This document shows, piece by piece, positions 1-12,521 of a stretch of DNA of 64,000 nucleotides. Both the position numbers and the translations under genes were made by a program. The stretch comes from Onchocerca lupi (Eukaryota; Nematoda; Chromadorea; Rhabditida; Onchocercidae). The stretch is taken from contig JAOVVO010000437.1 of NCBI GenBank assembly GCA_028564675.1, positions 1 to 64,000 of the forward strand, read 5' to 3'. Position 1 is the first letter of the stretch. The number at the start of each line of letters is the position of its first letter. The notes beneath the pieces were generated by a model. It was not told where the DNA came from. It worked only from the letters and a program-made list of their open reading frames with translations, and did no database searches.

Positions 1-1408
1 GAATATGTCTATCTTTTTCGCATTAAATTGGGTGTTTTTTTTTTTTTTTTTTACAAATAAAAGAAAAAGTTTCTAAACAAAAAAGAGAAGAAGAAGAAAA
101 AGAATTTGAAAAAAAAAAAAACTTTTCAACTGTGCAAAAATTCAATTGTCTCAATCAAATAAAATCTAAATCACACGAATTTCGATTTGATTTTTAATTA
201 TAAATTAATAAAACTAGATTTCTATTACTTCTATTATTATAATTCTTCAAAATAAACTTATTCGCTCTTTTTTTCTTTGTATAAAAAATTTTTATAATTA
301 AATTTGAAAAGAAGGAAAAAAGAAAGAAATAATTTTCAGATAAAAAAAGAAATAATATAAATAAATTTTCATATTTTAATATTTGAATATATGTATGAAA
401 GGAAGTTTCATTTTTTTTTACAAATTTTTATATTTTAATTTTTTTCTTCTTTTGTTTATTAATATATGAAAATTTTAATTTTTTATTCTTTTGTGTAAAT
501 TTTTATATCATAACTTTTTCTTTGATTTTCAATATATATTATATAAAGGAAATTTCTATTTCTTTTCTAAAGATTTTCATAATTTAAACTTTTTTTAAAA
601 ATTGTCAATAATTTATATTTGTAGAAAAAAAAATTCTTATTTTCCTACAAATTTTTGTATTGTAGTTTCCTAAATTATCAATGTGCATATAAAAAAAATT
701 TTTACTTTTCAACAACTTTTTATATTTTAGTGTTTTTTTTTGTCCGAAAAAAATGTATAAGGAAGACAAAAAATAATTTTTCATATTTTCCAAAAATTTC
801 CTCTCAAATTTGTCAAAATTTTTCATTTTGATTAATTTTTCTTTGCTAAAAATGTTTGAACATTTCAAATTTTTCCACTTTTAACATTCTTCAAAAAAAA
901 AATTTTTTTTTAAAATTTATTCAAAATGAAGAAAAAAAAAGCAAAAATGTGAGATTATGAATTATGATGAAGTTGGGTACAATTGGGTATAATCTGTAAT
1001 TTATTAATTTATACTTAATTGATCAATTAAAAATTTTAATTTATGCTAAATTTCCATTTAATTATGTACTTTGCTGGTTTAATCGATTTCCACAATTTTT
1101 TTTTTTTTTTTTTTTTTAGTTTTATAATCATTGAAAAAATTTAAAAGAATTAAAATTTTTTTTATTTTTATCAAATATTTTAATTTTACAATGATTTTTG
1201 ATGAGAAATTTCTTTTTTTATGTTGATTTTTTGATTTTTTAGAATTTTTGTTTTTCTAGGAATCGCAACTTGTACTGTATGATATTTTAAAATTTCAATC
1301 TTTTTAAAATTTTAAACATCTTTCAGTTTTTTCGGTAATAAATTCTTTTTCAATTACTAAATATTCTTTTTTAGATTCAGAAAATTCTTAACTTTTTCTT
1401 TCTTTCAG
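1..1408. other. A+T-rich non-coding DNA
   Basis: Low-complexity A+T-rich sequence with long T and A runs. I see no open frame with coding character and no RNA gene. It lies directly upstream of a coding exon whose acceptor ends at 1408, so it is probably an intron or 5' flank of that gene. Confidence 0.6.
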
Positions 1409-4400
1409 AATAAATCATATGGGACAACCGGAGCGAGAGGAATTTGTCGAGAAGCAACAGTGATTGAAATGAAAAATTCGAAATTATCAATCAATCAAAA
1501 TAATGATGAAACAGGGAAAATTTCCGGTTTAATAAAACCGAAAAGTGGTAGTACGAAAGTTTCTCGGAAAATTCCCGGTGCAACATCGGTAACACCGGGA
1601 TTTACACGCGATACAATAAAGGTATTTAAAATTGATTGAAAGAAAAATGGATGATTTTAATTTTTAATTTTCTAAAATTTTTTTGAAATCGATTAATTCC
1701 AGAAGGATTAATGAGAGAATAAGAATTTTAATTTCAGTTTTTAATTTTTTTGCTAAATAAAGTAAAGATATTTGTAATTGAAATGATGGAACTAAAATAA
1801 TTTTAATGGGTAATTTCTAATTTTTGAATTAAATATATAGAAGTATCTAAAATCCAATTTTTACATAAAGATTAATGAAAGGAATAAATCTTAGATTTTG
1901 ATTTTTAATTTCTTGTTGAATAATTTTTTAATTTTTGGTTTTTTTTTTTGCTAAATATTCTCAAAAAAAAAAAAATATTTGAAATCAATTTATTACAAGA
2001 GATAAATGAGAAAAATGGAATAATTTGTAAATTTTTAATTTTTTACTGAATAATACAATTTTTTACTGAATAATATTATAAATTTTTATTCCTTTGGAGA
2101 AAAGTTAGTGAGGGAAATGGATTAATTGCAATTTTTAATCTCTTTTTTACTAAAATCAATCGATATAAGCCGATTATCGATTATTGAAATATTTATATTT
2201 AAAAACATTCGAAAAATTCCAATTGTCAGGAAAATTTTCTTTCATCCTTTTTTATCGATCTCTTATGTTTTTTTTTTTTTCACTTTTAAATTTCAAATAA
2301 ATTTTTTAAATAAATTTTTTTTCATTCTTCGTTTATTTTTCCTATTTTCATTTCCAATTTCCTGAAATGAATTTTAAAATTAAATCGATGGTGTCTTTTG
2401 TTGTTAAAATTTTTCATTTCATATTTCAATTGCAATTATGCTATAATTTAATTTTGAAAAAATTAAATTCTTTCAAAAACAAGTTATGATATTATTTGAC
2501 ATTAATAATAATGTGAGAATAATTAAATACCGGATTTATTCGCCTATTTCTTTTTTCTCTCAAATCTTTTCACAAAAAGAGAACTCCCCGGCAAGCAAGG
2601 GAAAAAAAAGGCGAAAAATGAGTATAAAATATGAAACAAACACATTAATTTTATATAAATCAGATTTGCGTATATTTAAATAATTAAATAATCAATTAAA
2701 CAATAAATAATAATCCGTTATTCCGATATATTTTATTTTCAATATTTCATTTATTTGTATAGTATTAAATCTCATATATTACCAGAATAAAATTACGATT
2801 TTTGTTAATATGAAATAAAACACCCGGCAGTTTGATCGATTGATTATCCTTTTATTTTCAATTTTCAAATATCCACCTGTTTCACTTTTGATAACTTCAA
2901 TTGACCTCTTGAATTTCCGTTCTATAATTTTAAAATTGCTTGATAATTTTAAAAGCAATACGAATTAATGATTTTCATTCTGTATCAAATTATCTTGGCT
3001 TTGATCAAAATAATTTTTTGATTTGACTGCCCGAAAATTTTGCTAATTAAAGTTTTCGATTTAATTTTAATTATTAAAAAGGTATAAGGTAATCGTTTGT
3101 AACATTATTATATTTATACGGAAGGGCACCTTAACTATTCAAATAATAATAATAACTGTATTAAAAAATGATAACTGATAACTATCAATAGCTATAAATT
3201 GATTTACTATATAAATGATTTTTATCAGTAATTATATCAATTTTCTAGAATATTATTATAATTTTTGTTAAAAATCATCTTTAATTTAATAAATCATTTT
3301 CTCATAACATGTTTAATTCAATAAATTATTTTTTAACATATTTAAATTTTATATATTTTATTCGACTTGTTACAGCTCAGTCGTTGGACATACAAATTAA
3401 ATTAATATATTTTTTTTCAAATATCACTCAATTAATCATTCTTATCCAAGTTTTCTGCTACATTAATTATCATTTCTCCTGATATTAGATCGCTGAAATT
3501 TTTAGGTTAATTTTTCATAGATAATTAACTTAGATATGATATCACAAAAATCATTTTTAAAAACGGACTATTTAGGTTTCAAATTCTCAAATTCAAATCT
3601 TTATTCAAGTTTTAAATCAAAATTTTAAAGTCTTTAATTTATTCAATTCTTAAATTCAAGTCTTAACTTTTATTCATTCATTTTACTCTCTAAAAAAAAT
3701 TATAAATATACTAAATATTTATTTAATCAATGCAGATAATTTCAAACAATTTATAAAATATGAAAGATTTTTATTTGAAAAATTTTTAATATTCAAGTTA
3801 AGAGAAATTTGCATGCTAAATGTACTTTTTTCCAATTTCTTTCATTTTTCAAACTTTTAATTTTTTTTTCTCTAAAGTTCAATATCTTCAATTTTCCTTC
3901 ACTATAAAATAATATAGAATTTTATATTCCACCAACTACAAAGTGATTAATTAAAGGAAATCATTAAATAGGAAATATAAATACTAAATATTAAAATGAT
4001 CTTTCCCGAACAACTTAAGCAAACAAACATTACAGATAAGTTTCAATCAATCGCTAGAAATATCGTAAATTTTAAATCAAAAACCTAAAATAATAATATT
4101 AAAATAAAATTATCGACCATAAAATGAAATGAATATTTATTAAAATATATTTTTCTTTTCATTCATTGCGCTTTTTCCAAACATTTGCTCATATCGTTTC
4201 TCTTTTTTTCTATCATTTCCTATTTTCAATATCTATTTATCATTTCCTATTTTCAATATCTATTTATCATTTGCTATTTTCAATATCTATTCAACAATTT
4301 TTCAAGAACCATAGAATATCTTCCTTTCATATCTTGTCTTCTCATTTTCATTTCCTTTCCCATCTTCCCTGCTTTCTCGATTTTTATTGGTAATATTTTT

Positions 4401-6215
4401 TTTTTCTTATTTTGAATGTTGATAAAACTTAAAATTCTTTAATGGGAAATGAAATGAAATGAATTTTTTTTGAGATAGAATGGAATTTTTAAAAATTGAA
4501 ATTACTCAATAGAAAATGATTTATTTAATAGGAAATTAATATCATTTTTTGCTTCTTTTCTAGTTTCATTCCACAGTGGCATTTTATAAGTTTTTTTTTT
4601 TTTTTTTTTTTGCTTTTATAGGTTCTTTTTTTTTTTTTTTTTGTTATAATTATCTTATTAATTACAAAAACACATAAACTATGGTTTTTAATTCAAGTTA
4701 TCAATTCTATCAATTTAAATTTATGATTCATCTTTAATTAACCTATCTAATAAATTATTTGACCTATTTTAACATGGCCTTTACAATTCTTCCAGCTAGC
4801 ATATCTTTTTTTTCCGGATTGTATTATAATAATCAATTGTATTTAAGATGGAAAATATCCAGTTTTATATTTTGTTCAAAATTAAAAAAAAATTTTTCAT
4901 AAAATTTCTATCAAATTTTTAAGTATGAATTGTTATCAATCATACTTGAATACATCTTTTGGAAACGAAAAATGCTCTTAAAATGACAATTTAATTTGAA
5001 AAACCTGTTTTCATCAAATTTTTAAATAGGTTTTCTTTTATTACTAAGTATATGTAATACAATTTAAGGTTTTATACTTATTCCGACTTTGTTCCAAAGT
5101 TCTTTTTTTTTTTTTGCCGGATTAATTATCATAAACAAAAAATTTTTGATACTTTTCATAGTATTTAATTATTAATTACTTATATATACGAGTAATTATA
5201 CATTAATAATTATATATGTAGGTCATTGATAATCAATTATATAAAAATTAAATCAGTAATTATATAAAAGTAATTAATAATTAAATATCCTCTGAGGTTT
5301 TTAACACCATATTTAATAATCTCTTAATGTATATAATATATAAAAAAGAAATTGAAACAAACTGAATTGTTAAACTCTGGAAGTAAATTATTTTGCAATA
5401 AATTAATAGGTCTAGAATGAAGCGATTGAGTTATCGACAAGAATTTAAATTTAAATGTAAATTTGAAGAAGAAAGGTAAAAATTTTAACCACAAGTGACG
5501 CCAGGCTTCTATATTTATTTATAAACATTATATAATTCCTACAAATAATTTCGATTTTTATATTCTTGTAACGAACATGATTAACTAGTCAATTAATTTA
5601 CCAAACTGAAAAAAATTTAATTTAGATACGATTAAAAGTACTCAAATTTATTTTAAAAATTCTATTCATGAAATTTTGTTAAAAAGTTTATTTCTAAATA
5701 TTCGATTATATATTTCTGATTACAATTTTCATATAAATTTCATTTATTCCTTTTATTTTAATTTCATAACTTAATTTTTTAAATATTATATATTTGGATA
5801 TACAATTCTTATGTAAATAAAAATATTCAAATTATTTCACTGATATAACTTTTTTCTATATCTATTCTTTGATTATTTCTTTTTTCTTTTTTTTTTTTGA
5901 ATTTCAATTAATTTTTAACTTTTAATTTTGCAAAAAATTTGAACTAAATTTTAATCAAAAGGAAAAGACGAAGCTAAGATAGGAATTGATTAATTAATTT
6001 TCGGGAAATGAATATCACTAATGATATTGTTTACAGGGTAGTAGTACAGGATCTCGTACAAGTGGTTTACCACTTCAAAGTAGTTCATCATCATCTTCCT
6101 GCTCCAATCCTGCCGCTTTACAAGGCGGAATTAAACGAACAACCAATCGTACTCCTCAATCATCTACTGCTCAACTAATACAACCAGCAAATCTTGATCC
6201 CGCTAAAAATAAACG
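1409..6215 (+). CDS. two internal exons of an unidentified Ser/Thr/Lys-rich protein (partial)
   Basis: Exon 1409-1621 (71 codons) follows a TTTCAG acceptor and ends at AAG|GTATTT. Exon 6037-6215 follows TTTACAG and ends at a weaker donor, CG|GTTTTT. The phases fit (0 to 0) and together they give about 130 residues. The first exon contains SGLIKPKSGSTKVSRKIPG; the second has a run of seven Ser followed by Cys and Ser, then a basic, Thr-rich stretch. Base composition is far less A+T-rich than the surroundings, which supports coding. The composition is that of a disordered linker, as in large cytoskeletal or adaptor proteins; the nematode neuron navigator UNC-53 has similar Ser/Pro/Lys linkers, but this is only a suggestion. 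No start or stop codon is visible, and no following exon could be linked in phase, including the homeobox exon at 12.5 kb. Confidence 0.45.
1622..6036 (+). other. long intron, nothing coding seen
   Basis: About 4.4 kb of A+T-rich sequence between the two Ser/Thr-rich exons. It contains poly-T runs near 4591-4610 and 4627-4642 and a 27-bp tandem repeat at 4211-4291. The short open frames here have the composition of random A+T-rich DNA. Confidence 0.5.
4211..4291. repeat. 27-bp tandem repeat, three copies
   Basis: Three head-to-tail units start at 4211, 4238 and 4265, each beginning TATCATTT and ending ATATCTATT. The first two are identical and the third has one C-to-G change. The open frames on this stretch are produced by the repeat. 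Confidence 0.95.
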
Positions 6216-6309
6216 GTTTTTTTCAAATTTTTCATTTCTTTACATTTTTTTCAAAAAATATAAGATCATTTCTTTTAATTTTATTAATATAATAAATTTT
6301 TCAAATTTC

Positions 6310-6900
6310 ATCTTATCAAAATTACAATATGATTATCAATGGTACTTACAGTACTTACCGTACCTTATAATTTTACTACTGTATTACGTGCATCGTATTT
6401 ATATGACAGTATCATAATGTTTGATGCCATTTTTAATAGCATATTATGCAAAAAATTCTTATAATTTTTTACATTTACATGTTTTCAAATATGCGAATAG
6501 TTTTTTTTTTAAATATATATATATAATAAGGTTAAATTTCATCAAAATTAAGGTATGATTATGAATAGTGCACCGGTACTTATGATACCTTATGATTTTA
6601 TTACTGTAACATATTTACCATATGATATTACAATAGTTATGTATGCAATTCTAATAACATAAGGTGTAAAAAATTTACGTGTTTTTAAATATGTAAACAA
6701 TTTTTATGAATATATAAACATAATAAATTTAAATTTAACTTTATCAAAAAATTACAATACGATAATAATAAATAGTACTTTAATTACTTACGGTATTTAA
6801 AATTTATTGTAATGCATGAACTATATGATAATACAGTAGTGGTAAGGTTTGATGCCATTGTAACAGCATACGGTGCAAGTATCATAATAATATAAGTTAT
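6310..6900. repeat. degenerate tandem repeat, period about 200-220 bp, three copies
   Basis: Three diverged units begin near 6310, 6530 and 6730. Each starts with a TTATCAAAATTACAATA-like stretch, then a GTACTTA element, a TTTTATTACTGTA-like element, a TATATGATA element and a poly-A/T tail with TAAAAA. Copies 1 and 3 also share TTTGATGCCAT. Similarity is patchy but the order of motifs is kept. Confidence 0.6.
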
Positions 6901-7120
6901 GGTACAACTGGTATTAATAGTATCATTTATATTTATACTGGAGTTATCATTAGTAATTTTAATATATGATATTGAAATGACGTATAGTACCATAGCACCT
7001 GGAGCACGTGGTACCATTCCTATAACGTTGTACCTTGATAACGTATTGTATTTAATATATCGTAAAATTATACCTTTATAACATATATTAATACCTATAC
7101 TCAAATACAACACGATATTT

Positions 7121-7210
7121 ATAATTTATTTCAATATTACAGCACTTAATTTATTTCAATATTACGGCCCCTATAATCTATTTTAATATTACGGTACGTA
7201 TAATTTATTG
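7121..7210. repeat. short tandem repeat, period about 26-28 bp
   Basis: Units of the form ATAATTTATTTCAATATTAC recur at about 7121, 7148 and 7172, with a partial copy at 7200. It follows the larger degenerate repeat and may have arisen from it. Confidence 0.75.
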
Positions 7211-9210
7211 TTAAATAATCCTTATATAATATTGCTATTCCATATTTAAACTTGATCATATCATAACTCGTAGCACTTATCTAACTTTTCGATCAATCTT
7301 TCTTTCAATCATAGTGGTACAACTATTTGGGTATGTAGCAAGAAATGATTTTGTTCCCAAATTTTTCTTTTAATGTAGAAGATTTATAATTAATCGAACC
7401 ATTTAGACACTTGTTAGAAATTGATCAATATGAAAATGTCGAAATAAGAATCAAAGTTTTGTTTTATAAAATCCAAACTGTGCTGATTCTAAAATTTCCC
7501 ATTTTCAAAGGAAGCGGATATTTACTATTAATTTATTCGTTGTTGAACTCATTTCTGTTAGTTTTAAACTAAAAAAATATAAATGAAAGTTTTAAATAAA
7601 ATATACAAATAAATTAATAAATAAAATTTAGATAAAATCTAATACCTTTAATATAATTTCATGAAAAAAAAAAATCAATGATGATATTTATTTTCAAGCC
7701 TAGATGAGTCTAGGGATTAGTTGGTACTCCTAAGGGATTAGTTAATACCCTCCTTTTGAGGTACAGATCAACAAAATTCAAGCATTTCTCTTCCTCCAGT
7801 AAAATCCATTGTAATCTTGAGATTTAAACTTCTTGAAACAAATTTACGACTTTTAAAATTTCATCTCTAAGATTCAAACAACAAAAATAGTTTAATGTCG
7901 TTTTCAATTCCATTTTTTTTTATTTGCTTCTTGTTATCATTTTAAAATTGTATAAATGTCAGCATCCAATTGTCAACAATTGTCATATCAAACGATAACA
8001 TACCAATATAATTTGATTGATTTTTTGGTTGAAAAAAAAAAGCATTTAATTCCTTTCAAATTAAATATTTTTTTTTTTTAAAATGAAATAGGAAGATTAA
8101 AAATGAATGAGAATGGAACGAAAATTCGCTAGCAATTTATTCATTTTATGAATTGATCATTGATTAATTGAGATTTGAAATGGAGAAAAGATTTAATTAA
8201 TTCTGATAATCAAGTCTTTTAGCTATTAACTACTTACCCATACTATTAGAGAGCGATAAAAGTAATAATGGTATAACGAAGTGAGTGATATGAGAAAGAA
8301 TTAAGCTCAAAATAATTACCGCCTGATAGCCAAACATAGCTATGAATTTTAATCGAATGAGATGAGCGGTTATTAGAAATAAATTATAAATGCTTTTTTC
8401 CCCTCAATCCTCCATGTATAAGTCTAATCAATTCCTCCATTTGTCCTTGTCCATGAATTTGTCTTTGCTAATTAGTATTGATCATAAGTATTCTGTCCAC
8501 GGATTTTTCTTTGTTAATCAGTATTAATGATAAGTTTCCTTGGATATACAAACTTTGTGCTGATGAGAGTTCCGTTGTTCATTACAATTCTGTTTTTTAT
8601 GCAAATTTCAATGAGACAAAGAATTTCTCTTCTTCTGTCACCAATATAATCCGACATGCTCAAATATTTTAACTTTAGCAAATATCGTGCTATAATTCGT
8701 CCGTTTTGAAAATTTTCGAATAATCCAAACATATTAGTTAATTATCAATTGATTAAATCTGTTGGAAGATAATTATCATAATTTTAGCCTCACTTTCTTT
8801 ACATCTTAATCATTGATTACCTTAATTGATGCATATTAGCATAATTATATCTATCCAATTAATTTTTTTGATAGTAGATGAAGAAAATGCAGTTAGAAGT
8901 ATTGCGAAATTGTAATAATAATGATAATTACAGTGATATCTCATAATAATGATAATTATAGTGATAAACGTTGTATAATTCATTTATAAAAATGATAATT
9001 GCAGCATTTATTGAATAATTTTGATTGTCTTTAGGTATGAATGTCCTGAATTGGCCACCTAGGAAGTGATAATTCTATTTATAGCATTTATAAAAGTGAT
9101 AATTGCAGCATGGGTGATAATGGTGGTAATTAATACACAAATGAGTTCATTTCAACATGCGTAAGCATCATCAATGCCTGAATGCAATTGCATGCCCATA
9201 GGCAAGAAGG

Positions 9211-9228
9211 CATGCATGCATGCATGCA
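9211..9228. repeat. CATG/GCAT tetranucleotide run
   Basis: Four and a half perfect CATG units, self-complementary and alternating purine-pyrimidine. It is flanked by further GCATGC-type words (9168-9195). Confidence 0.9.
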
Positions 9229-9441
9229 AACAAGCAGGGAGACAAATACATAGCTCCGAGCAACATTTAATTAAATTATACCTTTAAATGAGCCTATCAG
9301 GCTCAATTCTCCGATTTCCCTTTATAGTTGCGAGATACATATGCAAAACGATTAAAAGTGCTAATTATTCATTAACTGCCTTTTAGCACCATCCGACCTT
9401 CCCTTCTTCTTTCTCTTTAGTACACAATTATGGCAGACAGA

Positions 9442-9476
9442 CTGACAGACACACACACACATACATATACATACAC
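9442..9476. repeat. CA/TACA microsatellite
   Basis: GACAGACACACACACACAT-type sequence followed by ATACATA words. It lies just downstream of a pyrimidine-rich TCTCTTTAG, which looks like a splice acceptor but leads into no recognisable coding sequence. Confidence 0.85.
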
Positions 9477-10230
9477 TCTGTTGCTTCCTGTTGATCAGTT
9501 TAGCTCGACCAATTTTGTGATCAGTTCATCAGCCTTGTTCCTTTCACATTTCTCTTGCCTGTCTTTGGGAGCACTTTGATGATTTGTGATAATTGATAAG
9601 TGATTGGAGCAAATGTCACACTGTTTGTTGAAGTTTAATTTAATTTGATTTAATTAAATTCAGTTTCGTTTCTTGCAAAATTTACCATTTCCCTAATTTG
9701 TTCCGTTTTTACTTCATTTCGATTTTACTTAATTTATTAGTTCTGATCAATTCAGTTTAATTCACTTTCATCTCTAACAAAATGATTCGTATGTGAATTT
9801 ATTTCATAGAATTTAATCAAATTAAATTCGATTTTTCATCAACGTAATTTGTATTCATTAAATATTCTCCTACCATTAGTTATCAATTTTTAATTCATTT
9901 CAGTTTTTTTTTTTTTGAATTTATTTTTGTAATTCAATTCCAAATTATCCTATTTCCTTTTATTTATACATAAAATATATTAACAGTTCTATAATGTTTT
10001 AGAACAAAGTTTGGATCATATTAGGAAAATTGTCGCATTACTTTCGCAGCCAATGCTATCTTAGAGTATTCAATCAATCATTTGTTGCACTAAAATCATC
10101 ATATCAACAATTATTTTTGTTCAATTCGAATTTCATTTTTGACACGAAACTTTATGAAAATGTATTTATTAAAATAAAAATGTAAATCCATTTGTTTAAA
10201 TCTTAAATCTCCGGAAGTTCTTAAACATGT

Positions 10231-10328
10231 CTCCTATTCGTTATATCAAAATTTCAAATCAATCGGTGAAGAAGTTAAAATTTTGTGTGGAAATGAACAA
10301 AACATTTACATTTTTATTTATATAGATA
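10231..10328. mobile_element. relic of a Helitron-like element end
   Basis: Shares with 43655-43752 the ordered words CCTATTCG, TTTCAAATCAATCGGT, AAGAA, and GTGG followed by GAACA-type sequence. Shares with the Helitron at 50850-50956 the exact 19-mer CATTTTTATTTATATAGAT. The common order of words across three dispersed sites indicates one repeat family. Confidence 0.55.
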
Positions 10329-12490
10329 AATATTTCACCAATGATTTGGAATAATTCAAATAAAGACTAGATTTAATTTAATTTAATTCAATTTAAAGCA
10401 CAACAAATAGATCCATTATTTTTGATAGGTTACCCTATTAAAATATAAACTACATGTTTTGACGATATTTGAATCAAAGTATTGAATATTCTTAGCCAAA
10501 CAACAAAATTTAATTTATTTAAGTTGTTATTTATTCAAATGACTTATAAAAACTTCTAATGTTTAATTTATGACAAGAATAGCATTATAATACTAACTAG
10601 AAATAATTACTGTCTATTTAGTTTCAGAATTTTTACAATTAAAAAATTGCCTATCTACAATTTTCCTTTGATAAATACTTCCTCTTTGCGGTATAGTTTC
10701 ATTTTTGATATCACTTTACCTGATGATGGTTCTAAGTATAAATTTTATTGCAATTTAATGAACCTTTTTTATATTTGGGATGAAATACAGACGTAATTCA
10801 TTATTTTAAAAACGGAATATTAAAGCTGAAACAAAATTTTAATCCGTTATATTTAAAAAAATTATCTTACTGATAATTACTCTAAGATATTGCCTCATTA
10901 ATTTCAAGGCTTTATTTTAAGTTAAAGAATCTATTAATAGCAATTTTTTTTTTTTGGAAACGAAATCCATTAATCTGAAGATTATTATACTTATCGAAGT
11001 ACAATAATAACTATGATTAACTAATAACAGTGTCAAAGATCTTCTGCTTGAAAATTTCACTTTATCAGAACTATTTTTAATTATTTTATGGAAGTTCAAA
11101 AAATTTAATGCTAGAGGAGTCAGTGAAGTACAATGATCACTATGAATAATTAATAATAATGTCTGAGATTTTTTTGTCTGAAAATTTCACTTCATAAAAA
11201 TTATTTTTAATTGTTTCATGAAACAAATTACTTGCTATTCCTTATCTTATTGGCATTTCCAATCATTTTACTTTTCATTTTGCTATTTTAACATTCTTAA
11301 GTTTGCCCATTTACAATCACTGATACTGATAATGGTGATAATATAATGACTTTTTATATCAGTGATGATGATGATGACTTTTGACGAGATATGATTTGTA
11401 ATGAGAAAAAATGATCTATCATTTTTGTAGATTGAAACTTTCATCTTATCAAATAGCTAGAAGGTTCCCATTCTTTTTAAAAAATGCAGATGCGACTAGT
11501 TGATAAAAAATTTTTCTCGTTGTAAAATAATTTATCTTCAAAATTTTTTGATTTAGTTCAGTTGCAAATTTTTTAGTTTTTAATATATTTTTTGCAAATT
11601 GTTTTTGTTCTTTTTTTTTTTTCAAGACCTTTCAAAGCCTGAGATTTTACACCAGAAATGAAATGGGAAAAAAAATACAGAAGATGTAGAAGATTTTACG
11701 ACTTCCCGTGCATATAATGCAAAAAACAAACCTAATGACTAGAGATTGCAATTATTTGTTGATTGTTAAACTTTCATTTTTAATTTATAAAAAAATTTAA
11801 AACTTTCTTATCATCTATAACGTCTCATTTTTGTCCTTTTCTTAAAGAGTAACTACAGTCTAATTTCAAAATTTAACATGCTGTACTGAAACATTGCACA
11901 TTCTCATGATAAATTTACTAATAATTGCAGAGAGAAGTTGATGAGAAGATCGAAGTTTTACATTTTAAGGCCTGGCAATTTAAGTTATAATGTTACTACA
12001 AGGATTTCTGTTACGAAAAAAACAAGATCTATGTAACTCGAAAATGAAATATAAGCTTTTCTCTTGATTTATTTCCTGGAAAAAATATATGCCAGAACTT
12101 ATACTGTAATTTATTAAACACAAAAGTTATAACATACGTACACGTACACAAGCACACACGTATACATACACGTATACATGTGCATTAATACGCTGAACAA
12201 TACATATACAGGTAAATTAGTTCTAGATAAAATAATTTTAATCAAATGATCTGTTGATATTATCAAGGCTAGATGATTTCGTCATAATGATTTCAGTATT
12301 TTAAGTCAGTGATGCTTGTCAAGATTTATTTTGGCTTATTTTTCGATTTATTAATTAGCAATTTCCAATCGATCTAATCGATTTTACATATCAAAGATGT
12401 TTCCATAATTTTGAAATACCGCTTCGTTATGACTGGAATCATATCGATATGTATTTTGTATTTTAATTTCTTACTAAAATGCAAAAAAAG

Positions 12491-12501
12491 CTGAATTTCA
12501 G
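12491..12501 (+). promoter_or_regulatory. probable SL trans-splice acceptor of the homeobox gene
   Basis: CTGAATTTCAG lies 20 bases before the first in-frame ATG (12522). No upstream exon could be joined in phase, which favours trans-splicing over cis-splicing, though an unseen upstream exon remains possible. Confidence 0.5.
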
Positions 12502-12521
12502 GACCTTTGTGTCCAAGAAAC

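Larger units (their letters stand above)
6216..12501. other. 6.3 kb non-coding region upstream of the homeobox gene
   Basis: Intron or intergenic DNA between the Ser/Thr-rich exon and the homeobox gene. It holds degenerate tandem repeats (6310-7210), a GCAT run (9211-9228), a CA-rich microsatellite (9442-9476), a Helitron-like end relic (10231-10328) and an alternating purine-pyrimidine stretch (12133-12180). The segment 9260-9600 is less A+T-rich than its surroundings and could hold regulatory sequence. I found no convincing exon. Confidence 0.5.

Noticed and set aside
6784..7113. 109-codon minus-strand open frame
   Set aside because: It lies in degenerate tandem repeat DNA, has no flanking splice logic, and the residues are typical of A+T-rich random sequence.
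9430..9579. 49-codon frame starting ATG 9 bases after a TCTCTTTAG acceptor-like site
   Set aside because: The first third is encoded by a CA/TACA microsatellite and the rest resembles no protein.
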